DNA from: Gammaproteobacteria bacterium
Lineage (GTDB): Bacteria; Pseudomonadota; Gammaproteobacteria; Eutrophobiales; Eutrophobiaceae
Reading direction: 5' to 3'
Assembly: GCA_016198885.1 (NCBI GenBank)
Contig: JACQHV010000194.1
Location: forward strand, 1 to 10,666
Length of the DNA: 10,666 nucleotides
Below the pieces are notes generated by a model. The model did not search any database. It was given only the letters and a program-made list of their open reading frames with translations, and was not told where the DNA came from. The first letter of the stretch is position 1; each line of letters begins with the position of its first letter. Below are positions 1 to 5,838 of the stretch, one piece after another. Position numbers and translations under genes: made by a program.

Positions 1-1
1 A

Positions 2-745
2 ATCAAGAATCTGGGTGAAACAGACATTAAATTGGTTCCACTGCCGGTGGTTTATCCGGCGGGTGGTGAAAAGCAACTGATAAAAGCGCTGACCGGTCTT
101 GAGGTTCCATCACAGGGACTGCCCCTCGATATGGGTATCGTTTGTTACAATGTCGGTACCATCTACGCTGTTTACCGCGCCGTCATGTACGGAGAACCGT
201 TGATCTCCCGCATTGTTACGATTACAGGCAAGGCGATCAAACGACCCCGTAATCTGGAGGTCTTGATAGGGACTCCGATCCGTGAACTGGTTGATCAATG
301 CGGCGGTTATATTGACGAAGTACAGCACCAGCTGATGGGCGGCCCGATGATGGGGTTCACGCTGCATGGGGATAACCTGCCGATTACCAAGACAGCAAAC
401 TGCATTATTGCCGCGACTGCGGAGGAAATGCCTTCACCACAACCCGCGCAGCCTTGCATCCGCTGCGGGGATTGTGTAGCGGTTTGCCCTGTTACCCTGT
501 TGCCGCAACAATTGTATTGGTATGCCCGCTCCGAGGACCATGACAAACTCCAGGCATACCGGTTATTTGATTGTATTGAATGTGGCTGCTGTGCATACGT
601 CTGCCCAAGCCATATCCCGCTTGTCCAGTATTATCAAAAAGCCAAGGCAGGAATCTGGAACCGGGAACGTCAACGCATGAAATCCGATCATTTGCGCGGA
701 CGGCATGAATTGCACAAGGCACATCAGGAACGGGAGGAAAAATAG
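2..745 (+). CDS. rnfC: Rnf complex electron transport subunit RnfC (RsxC), 5'-truncated by the window edge
   Basis: The reading frame enters from the left edge and ends at TAG 743-745, giving 247 visible residues. The TTG at 32 is only an internal codon. RnfC is the peripheral subunit of the membrane complex that couples NADH/ferredoxin electron transfer to ion pumping, or reduces SoxR in the Rsx form. The visible part carries the SLBB/RnfC-core region (GGPMMG motif near residue 113) and then two ferredoxin motifs, CIRCGDCVAVCP and CIECGCCAYVCP, each C-x2-C-x2-C-x3-CP and typical of RnfC. The family's conserved VQYYQKAK-like stretch follows. The NADH/FMN-binding N-terminus lies outside the window. 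The charged tail characteristic of proteobacterial RnfC stops abruptly at HQEREEK, just after an A5 run, and a compatible charged frame continues out of phase. No rnfD follows, so rnfC is the last gene on this strand. The family call is secure; the position of the true C-terminus is doubtful. Confidence 0.93.
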   Translation: MKNLGETDIKLVPLPVVYPAGGEKQLIKALTGLEVPSQGLPLDMGIVCYNVGTIYAVYRAVMYGEPLISRIVTITGKAIKRPRNLEVLIGTPIRELVDQCGGYIDEVQHQLMGGPMMGFTLHGDNLPITKTANCIIAATAEEMPSPQPAQPCIRCGDCVAVCPVTLLPQQLYWYARSEDHDKLQAYRLFDCIECGCCAYVCPSHIPLVQYYQKAKAGIWNRERQRMKSDHLRGRHELHKAHQEREEK

Positions 746-749
746 GCAC

Positions 750-881
750 GTGACGAAAAATCAGAATCCTGGCAGAACGAGCCCGTCAAATCAGAAATTC
801 AGGCCGCAGGAAAATGAACGGGAGAAAAAGGGAAAAAAGAAGGGGCAATCCGAAGGAAACGATGAGCAGGACCTGAAGTAA
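750..881 (+). CDS. Candidate 43-aa Lys/Glu-rich reading frame after rnfC (possible out-of-frame RnfC tail)
   Basis: A GTG at 750 opens a 43-codon frame ending at TAA 879-881. The product is very hydrophilic (Gln, Asn, Lys, Glu), with a central EREKKGKKKG cluster and no cysteine, membrane segment or signal peptide. A Shine-Dalgarno-like GGGAGGA lies at 732-738, 11 nt upstream. The same frame is open back to an ATG at 705. It is in the +1 phase relative to rnfC. Removing one A from the A5 run at 738-742 would fuse it to rnfC, and its composition fits the charged C-terminal extension of gammaproteobacterial RnfC. It may be a true small gene, a tail detached by a frameshift or sequencing error, or chance. 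It ends 4 bp before the convergent gene's stop codon, leaving no room for a terminator between them. Confidence 0.35.
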   Translation: MTKNQNPGRTSPSNQKFRPQENEREKKGKKKGQSEGNDEQDLK

Positions 882-885
882 CTGA

Positions 886-1383
886 CTATTCGGTGAAGAA
901 ATTCTTTCTGTACGTCAGGGCAAATTGACCGGTTTCACCAATCGGTGTTACATCAATATCAAAGATAAGTGTTTCATCGTTGTCAACCGGGGTATCGCCA
1001 ATGTAATAGATGGCATCCTGCTCAACGAGTTCACGCATTGACATATTTTTGATCTGGTTAGCAAGGTTCCTCGTCACCGTTTTCACCGTGCCTGTAACCG
1101 GCTTTTGTTCACCATCGGTTTTTTTCGTAATCACAACGTTCAGCATGGCACGGCTCTTGCTGCGAGTGATCTTGTAGGTGCGTGCCACATCGGCTGGCAG
1201 TTGATCGGTCGTTAATGCATTAACATGAATAATAAAATCACCAAATTGTTTTTCGTTTTCATTTGGCCCGAATTCAACCCTGGACGTGGTATCTGTTGCA
1301 GTCTGCTGAGATGTGTCACAACCGTATAAACCTACTATGATCAGGAGAAATGTAATGATCAATTGTTTGCAGGTCTGAATCAT
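886..1383 (-). CDS. DUF4426-like lipoprotein at the end of the ACIII operon
   Basis: This 165-aa product starts at ATG 1383, which has a GGGGA ribosome site at 1392-1396 with 8 nt spacing. The longer frame from 1455 (TAATG overlap with actF) would put non-secretory sequence before the signal peptide. Residues 8-18 are hydrophobic and are followed by a lipobox-like LYGC with Cys22 as the lipidation site. The +2 residue is Asp, which in enterics favours retention in the inner membrane. The mature part contains FGDFIIHVNA, ITRSKSRAMLNVVI, a GTVK segment, RELVEQDAIYYIGD and a C-terminal FALTYRKNFF, the pattern I recall for DUF4426 proteins. DUF4426 has no known enzymatic role that I can name. It lies 71 bp after actF in the same direction, so it may be cotranscribed. 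In Pseudomonas-type genomes I recall this family near metXW, so this location is unusual. Family assignment is from memory of the pattern. Confidence 0.72.
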   Translation of the reverse strand: MIQTCKQLIITFLLIIVGLYGCDTSQQTATDTTSRVEFGPNENEKQFGDFIIHVNALTTDQLPADVARTYKITRSKSRAMLNVVITKKTDGEQKPVTGTVKTVTRNLANQIKNMSMRELVEQDAIYYIGDTPVDNDETLIFDIDVTPIGETGQFALTYRKNFFTE

Positions 1384-1391
1384 ATCGGTGA

Positions 1392-1396
1392 TCCCC
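1392..1396 (-). promoter_or_regulatory. Ribosome binding site deciding the DUF4426-like start
   Basis: GGGGA on the minus strand, 8 nt before ATG 1383. It supports the internal start that places the lipoprotein signal peptide directly at the N-terminus. Confidence 0.5.
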
Positions 1397-1454
1397 ATAT
1401 ATAACACTATAACAGAGCAACCGTATAAACTGTAGTCAGTTTTATTTATTATCA

Positions 1455-2717
1455 TTACATTGATTTTTCGTATTCAGCGGTACGCAATTCCCACATCGAA
1501 ACCATCGGAAAAATATTAAAGAACACAAGCAGTATGCAAAGAAAACCTGCAATCAGGCCGGCTGTAACGGTGATTTCCGAAAATGATGTTAACGGATAGT
1601 GATCAGATGACAAGGCCGGTACTACAATCAGATAGCGATTCAACCAGATCCCGGTATTGATAATGATTGCAATCAGCGTCATTGCCCACCACGTCTGTTT
1701 TACCTTGACAAAAATAAAACCCGAGATCGGTATGATGAAATTGCACATCAACATGATCCAGAAGAATGGCGCATAATGGCCGAACATCTGCCTGGAGAGC
1801 ACCCCGTACTCGTGGTTCAGATTGCCGTACCAGCTGACAAAAAACTGGGCCCAGAAAAAGTACATCCATAACAGTGCAAAACCAGTAAGCAGCACACCCA
1901 TACTCTGGACATGAACTGTTTGAAAGTAACTATCAACCGGAATGTTGCGGGACAGGATAATGGTAATAAACAACAATGCCGCAGCGCCGGCAAACATATT
2001 ACCGATGATGAAATACATGGGGAACACGGTACTGTGGTAATGCGGCACCAGCATCATACCGAAATCCCAGGCAATGAAGGTATTGGCAATAACAGCGGCG
2101 ACCAGCACGATGGGTGAGTAAAGATACACATTGCGTTTTAGCATCTCTTCATCCCTGCCTTTTTTCAGAGACACAAGCCGTCGGTAGAACCACCGCCTCC
2201 AGGCAGGGCCGCGGCCGGCGTCCCCGGCAGTGATATCCGGTAACAATCCCATCAGGAAATAGGTGAGGGCAATACTATAAAACACCAGTTGCGCGAAGAG
2301 ATTTCTGTATAACAGAAATTCATGATCCAGCCAGGGACTGTGATGTGCCGTGTGCGATGCATCGATCCAGTAATACAGATACGGGCCGCCGCATATGGCA
2401 ATGTATAGAAGCCCGGCGATTGCAAACGGCAGAAATGCCAGGGTTATGAGTTCCGCCATACGATAAAACGAGCGGGACCATCTGGCCTTGCAGATGCGCA
2501 TAATTGCGGAGAAGGCGACCCCGAATTGGCTGACGCCAAGAAAAAAGATAAAGTTTGCGACGAGAAAACCCCATAACGTTTTACTGGGCGCAGAAGCCAG
2601 AGAATAGACAAACCAGCCGGTTGCCAGCAGGGATACAACGCCGAGTATGTAAACCGTCCAGGTGTAGCCGCGCTTTTCCGGCGGGACCCCCAATGTAATT
2701 TGTCTGATGGTACTCAT
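1455..2717 (-). CDS. actF: Alternative complex III integral membrane subunit ActF (NrfD/PsrC-like)
   Basis: This 420-aa polytopic membrane protein starts at ATG 2717, whose ATGA overlaps the actE stop. An in-frame ATG at 2765 would add 16 residues lying inside actE and is rejected. About ten hydrophobic segments are visible, beginning near residues 20-41, 49-71, 88-110 and 138-160, the last near 385-405, as in the NrfD family. Matches to ActC include AWDFGMMLVPHYHSTVFPMYF (217-237) and MFGHYAPFFW (311-320). In ACIII, ActC and ActF are a paralogous pair in the membrane, and ActC carries the quinol site. Here the ActC segment GLSHSG corresponds to GVSQFG, so the histidine is Gln64 in ActF, consistent with ActF not holding the main quinol site. 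A His-rich loop lies around residues 122-132. It is the last subunit gene of the complex and is coupled to actE. The call rests on family pattern plus gene order. Confidence 0.9.
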   Translation of the reverse strand: MSTIRQITLGVPPEKRGYTWTVYILGVVSLLATGWFVYSLASAPSKTLWGFLVANFIFFLGVSQFGVAFSAIMRICKARWSRSFYRMAELITLAFLPFAIAGLLYIAICGGPYLYYWIDASHTAHHSPWLDHEFLLYRNLFAQLVFYSIALTYFLMGLLPDITAGDAGRGPAWRRWFYRRLVSLKKGRDEEMLKRNVYLYSPIVLVAAVIANTFIAWDFGMMLVPHYHSTVFPMYFIIGNMFAGAAALLFITIILSRNIPVDSYFQTVHVQSMGVLLTGFALLWMYFFWAQFFVSWYGNLNHEYGVLSRQMFGHYAPFFWIMLMCNFIIPISGFIFVKVKQTWWAMTLIAIIINTGIWLNRYLIVVPALSSDHYPLTSFSEITVTAGLIAGFLCILLVFFNIFPMVSMWELRTAEYEKSM

Positions 2718-3241
2718 TTCAGTTTCTGGCCGAATACGGCCTTGATGTAATTGATCAGATGCCAACGGTCTTCAACGGGGATAGCGTCGCGATAGAAAGG
2801 CATGGCAATACTGCCATGACTGATGGTATAAAACAGTTGTCCGTCAGGTTGTATCTGTACATAATCGATCGTCAGATTCATTGGGTCTGGTATATATTTT
2901 TTACCAACCGGACCATCGCCATATCCCTGCTCACCGTGACATACAATACAATGTGTGTCGTAGATCACTTTGCCACGGTTTATGGATTCTCCGGTCCGTG
3001 GAACAGGATTGACCAGTGTGCCGGCCTCAAGACGCGCCTTGACCAGTTCAGAGATGTCCTGCGGCGGGGGAAACAGATCTGTACCAGTAGTTGGCATCGA
3101 GGATGGACTGGTGAACACCTGGCTTTCCTGTGGTTTGACGGACGGCTGATCACGCATATCTTCAGACCAGGGCAGTGTCCATCCTGCGCCGGGGAGGATA
3201 CATAAAAGCATCAGTATCAAACACAGACCCGGCGTTTTCAT
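2714..3241 (-). CDS. actE: Alternative complex III monoheme cytochrome c subunit ActE
   Basis: A 175-aa exported cytochrome. Residues 5-20 form a signal sequence (LCLILMLLCILPGAG). Next comes PWSEDMRDQPSVKPQE (24-39), a motif typical of ActE that is thought to contact the other periplasmic subunits. One heme-binding CIVCH is at 98-102, and Met147 in SIAMPFY is the likely sixth ligand, giving a class I cytochrome c. In ACIII, ActE receives electrons from the ActA/ActB side and passes them to an oxidase or a soluble cytochrome c. Cys14 lies in the signal region, but no clean lipobox is seen, so cleavage by signal peptidase I or an N-terminal anchor are both possible. GGTGGAG at 3250-3256 is a good ribosome site. 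The start overlaps the actD stop (ATGA) and the stop overlaps the actF start (ATGA), indicating tight translational coupling. Confidence 0.93.
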   Translation of the reverse strand: MKTPGLCLILMLLCILPGAGWTLPWSEDMRDQPSVKPQESQVFTSPSSMPTTGTDLFPPPQDISELVKARLEAGTLVNPVPRTGESINRGKVIYDTHCIVCHGEQGYGDGPVGKKYIPDPMNLTIDYVQIQPDGQLFYTISHGSIAMPFYRDAIPVEDRWHLINYIKAVFGQKLK

Positions 3242-3750
3242 TCCGGTTTCTCCACCTGTATTATTTTTTCAGCACCGGCATCACGCATAATTTTTTCGGC
3301 AAGGGCCGGGTCATCGTCCGGATCAAAACCGACCACCAATGAAAACCGGTCAATACTGGTTTCCATTCGGTACGGTTTATCGCGCCACGCTGGCAGGCCC
3401 GAGACGATATGGAATCCGAGCAAGGTCGATAACACGCCGATCAAAATCGTCATTTCATAGGAAATTACCAAAAACGGCGGAAAAGTAATGATGGCACGGC
3501 CACCGGTTGGCAGGATAAACACAAGGGCACAGGCCGTGGCCATGGCAAAACCGGAAAGCCCGCCGAGTATGGCACCGATGAGCGAGAAACGCCTGACTGG
3601 CGACTTGTCGAGCCCCGCAATCTTTTCTGCATCATGCATTGGGATAGGTGTCATGAGCGAAATCCTGTCGAAGCCTGACGCTTTTAATTTTCTGGCTGCA
3701 TTAAGGAAATCATCCTGGTACTGAAAAAGCGCCATGATATTCTTTGCCAT
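3238..3750 (-). CDS. actD: Alternative complex III subunit ActD (DUF3341)
   Basis: A 170-aa protein of the DUF3341 family, the ActD membrane subunit. A cytoplasmic N-terminal alpha/beta part (residues 1-50) is followed by two transmembrane helices (about 56-80 and 94-116). Between them is PTGGRAIITFPPF, matching the family's GGRP-type loop. A C-terminal soluble part (120-170) includes SLVVGFDPDDD. ActD has no cofactor and is known as a structural subunit embracing ActC. The start at ATG 3750 directly abuts the actC stop codon and is preceded by a strong GGAGGG at 3759-3764, spacing 8. The actE start overlaps its stop. DUF3341 with flanking NrfD-like and cytochrome genes is diagnostic of ACIII rather than polysulfide or sulfite reductases. 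Confidence 0.93.
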   Translation of the reverse strand: MAKNIMALFQYQDDFLNAARKLKASGFDRISLMTPIPMHDAEKIAGLDKSPVRRFSLIGAILGGLSGFAMATACALVFILPTGGRAIITFPPFLVISYEMTILIGVLSTLLGFHIVSGLPAWRDKPYRMETSIDRFSLVVGFDPDDDPALAEKIMRDAGAEKIIQVEKPE

Positions 3751-5076
3751 CTATTCGACCCTCCGCAGCGGCTTGAGTGTTTCCTTGACTTCATAAATGG
3801 AAACGCAGGGCGTCCACTTGATAAATATGAGGAATAACGTCGCGAAAAGAGCAAAGGAACCGATAGTAATCGAGATCTCGACAAGACTCGGAAAATAAAA
3901 ACCGAAAGCGTTAGGCAGAAATTTTCGTGGAAGGGAAGTTGAGACGATAAGAAACCGTTCCGTCAACATGCCGATATTAATGAGGATGGAAATGACGAAC
4001 ATGATATTCCACGACGAGCGGATTTTTTTCCAGAAGATCAACTGCGGTATAAAGGCGCAGAACAGGATCATCTCCCAGTAGAGTGGTGCGTAATATCCGA
4101 ATAGTTTGTATGTGAGTGCTTCATATTGAAATGAGGAACCGCTATACCAGCCGGTAAAGAGTTCCAGAATATTGATATAGGCCCAGATGAGAGAGAGGGC
4201 AATCAGCAGCTTGCCAAGGTTGTCAAGATGAATCTCCCTGATATAGCGCTCAAGATTCAAACAGCGTCGTAACAGATACATGACTGTGACGATTCCTGCT
4301 GTCCCGGAATAGATGGCACCGCAGACAAAATACGGCGCGAATATGGTGTGATGCAGACCGGGGACGAGGGACATGGCAAAATCCCAGGACACGATGCTGT
4401 GCACGGATACGGCGAGTGGAATGACAAATACCGCGAAGAATGTGTAGGCCCAGCCGAGGGTGTGCCATTCCCTGGCAGTGCCACGCCAGCCAAATGAAAA
4501 GATCGTGTACAACCTGCGTCGCAAACCGGTGCTGGCATCCCGGACAGCGGCATAGTCGGGAACAGAGCCCATATAGATAAAAATCGAACTGGCTGTAAGG
4601 TATGTTGTAATGGCCATGACATCGAATAACAATGGCGAGCGGAAGTTCGGCCATAATCCCATCTGGTTGGGGACAGGCACGCTCCAATGAACAAACCACA
4701 CACGTCCAAGGTGGATCAGTACAAAAAAGGCAGCTGTCATCAGTGAGAATAATGTCATCGCTTCGGCACTGCGGTAGATCGCCTTGCGCCAGCCGCTTCT
4801 CGTGATGTGCAAGACGGCGGAGAGTAAAGTGCCCGAGTGGCTCAAGCCGATCCAGAAGATGAAATTGGACAGATAGGTTCCCCATACATCGCTGCGACTC
4901 TGGCCTGACGCACCGAGGCCTACATGCCATTGATAGATCCAGGGGATGTAAAAACAGACAATGGCGATCGTGGCAGTGATTCCAAATACAATCCAGTATC
5001 TGGATCCCGTCTCCAGCAACGTCCGCAGAATATCGCGGTTCACTTCAGCGTAGGTAGGTTCTCTGTAATCAGACAT
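3751..5076 (-). CDS. actC: Alternative complex III quinol-oxidising membrane subunit ActC (NrfD family)
   Basis: A 441-aa membrane protein with roughly ten helices. It begins with MSDYREPTYAEVN (a short cytoplasmic tail), the first helix is at about 27-47, and the last is at about 400-420. Motifs visible are FWIGLSHSGTLLSAVLH (74-90), YMGSVPDYAAVRD (168-180), SWDFAMSLVPGLHHTIFAPYFV (230-251), LFGYYAPLYW (325-334) and FLIV near 375-378. His80, Asp174 and Asp232 sit in the conserved spots of the family. In ACIII the ActC periplasmic-side site oxidises menaquinol or ubiquinol and hands electrons to ActB. The start overlaps the actB2 stop by 8 bp, with AAGG about 10 nt upstream, and the stop abuts actD. 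The call is firm as NrfD family; the ActC role comes from gene order (B2-C-D). Confidence 0.94.
   Translation of the reverse strand: MSDYREPTYAEVNRDILRTLLETGSRYWIVFGITATIAIVCFYIPWIYQWHVGLGASGQSRSDVWGTYLSNFIFWIGLSHSGTLLSAVLHITRSGWRKAIYRSAEAMTLFSLMTAAFFVLIHLGRVWFVHWSVPVPNQMGLWPNFRSPLLFDVMAITTYLTASSIFIYMGSVPDYAAVRDASTGLRRRLYTIFSFGWRGTAREWHTLGWAYTFFAVFVIPLAVSVHSIVSWDFAMSLVPGLHHTIFAPYFVCGAIYSGTAGIVTVMYLLRRCLNLERYIREIHLDNLGKLLIALSLIWAYINILELFTGWYSGSSFQYEALTYKLFGYYAPLYWEMILFCAFIPQLIFWKKIRSSWNIMFVISILINIGMLTERFLIVSTSLPRKFLPNAFGFYFPSLVEISITIGSFALFATLFLIFIKWTPCVSIYEVKETLKPLRRVE
3759..3764 (-). promoter_or_regulatory. Strong Shine-Dalgarno of actD inside the 3' end of actC
   Basis: GGAGGG on the minus strand, 8 nt before ATG 3750. 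It is the strongest ribosome site seen in the operon. It lies within actC codons, so actD can be initiated by ribosomes finishing actC. Confidence 0.6.
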
Positions 5077-5824
5077 CTGAATCAGCCTTTTTCAGATAGA
5101 CAATCTTCGGCAGGGTGTTAAGTTCCTCCAGCACTTTGTAGCCGCGGGGATTTTTGTACATCTTTGAGACCCGGCTATTCGGGTCATTCAGATCACCGAA
5201 CACCATAGCCTTGGTGGGACAACTCTGCACACAGGCAGGCGTAACCTCGCCATCACGCACCCGCCGCCTGCCATCATCTTTTGCATGATCCTTCGCCTGC
5301 CGGATACGCTGGATGCAGAAGGTGCATTTTTCCATGACACCTTTTTCCCTGACGGTCACATCCGGATTCAGTTGCTGTTCCAGGGGCTCATCCCATTTAT
5401 ACGTGAACCAGTTGAAATAACGCACCTCATAGGGACAGTACACGGCACAGGTACGTGTACCGATGCAACGGTTGTAAATCTGGGTATTCAATCCATCCTG
5501 ATTGTGATAGGTAGCAGCGACCGGACATGGAGTTTCACAGGGCGCTTGATCGCAATGTTGGCAAAGCATGGGGATGAACCGGAGTTTTATATTCGGATAT
5601 TCCCCCTCCCAGTAACGTTCAACGCGCAACCATTTTATTTCCCTGCGCTCTTTAAAACGTTTCTCACCGACTATCGGCAGATTATTTTCTGCCTGGCAGG
5701 CAACGACACATGCTTCACAACCGGTACAACGATCCAGATCGATCGTCATTCCCCAGTGATAATCATATTTTTCATAATATCCTGGCTTTAAATATTGTTT
5801 CAGTTTGTCGCGCATTTTGCCCAT
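5069..5824 (-). CDS. actB2: Iron-sulfur subunit ActB2: three [4Fe-4S] plus one predicted [3Fe-4S] cluster
   Basis: A 251-aa DmsB/NrfC-type ferredoxin encoded separately from the molybdopterin-like part. Cysteines fall in four motifs: 33/36/39/43 (CTGCEACVVAC), 88/91/96/100 (CQHCDQAPCETPC), 120/126/130 (CIGTRTCAVYC) and 167/170 with 198/202 (CTFC, ACVQSC). That is 15 rather than 16. The position usually filled by Cys in the third motif is Thr123, so the cluster pairing with Cys100 should be [3Fe-4S]. This matches the three [4Fe-4S] plus one [3Fe-4S] set known for ACIII ActB and argues against PsrB- or SoeB-type subunits. There is no signal peptide, so it is presumably exported by riding with Tat-dependent ActB1. 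The start at 5824 is supported by GGAG at 5832-5835 (spacing 7); the in-frame ATG at 5815 has no ribosome site. It lies 14 bp after actB1 and overlaps actC by 8 bp. Confidence 0.93.
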   Translation of the reverse strand: MGKMRDKLKQYLKPGYYEKYDYHWGMTIDLDRCTGCEACVVACQAENNLPIVGEKRFKERREIKWLRVERYWEGEYPNIKLRFIPMLCQHCDQAPCETPCPVAATYHNQDGLNTQIYNRCIGTRTCAVYCPYEVRYFNWFTYKWDEPLEQQLNPDVTVREKGVMEKCTFCIQRIRQAKDHAKDDGRRRVRDGEVTPACVQSCPTKAMVFGDLNDPNSRVSKMYKNPRGYKVLEELNTLPKIVYLKKADSDV

Positions 5825-5838
5825 ACATCATCTCCGGT

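Noticed and set aside
881..886. Bidirectional terminator between the convergent ends
   Set aside because: Only 4 bp separate the stop codons, and no GC-rich hairpin with a T-run is visible nearby.
1319..1430. 13-bp direct repeat CAACCGTATAAAC at 1319-1331 and 1418-1430, exactly 99 bp apart
   Set aside because: Only two copies and no target-site or array structure. It lies partly in the lipoprotein signal region, so it is probably coincidental or a tiny old duplication.
2717..2765. Upstream ATG extension of actF
   Set aside because: The added 16 residues overlap actE and lack family support. The ATGA overlap at 2717 fits the pattern of the operon.
4250..4930. Long overlapping minus-strand frame (226 codons) inside actC
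   Set aside because: Composition rich in Cys, His and Arg and no family motifs. It is the alternative frame of the membrane protein gene actC.
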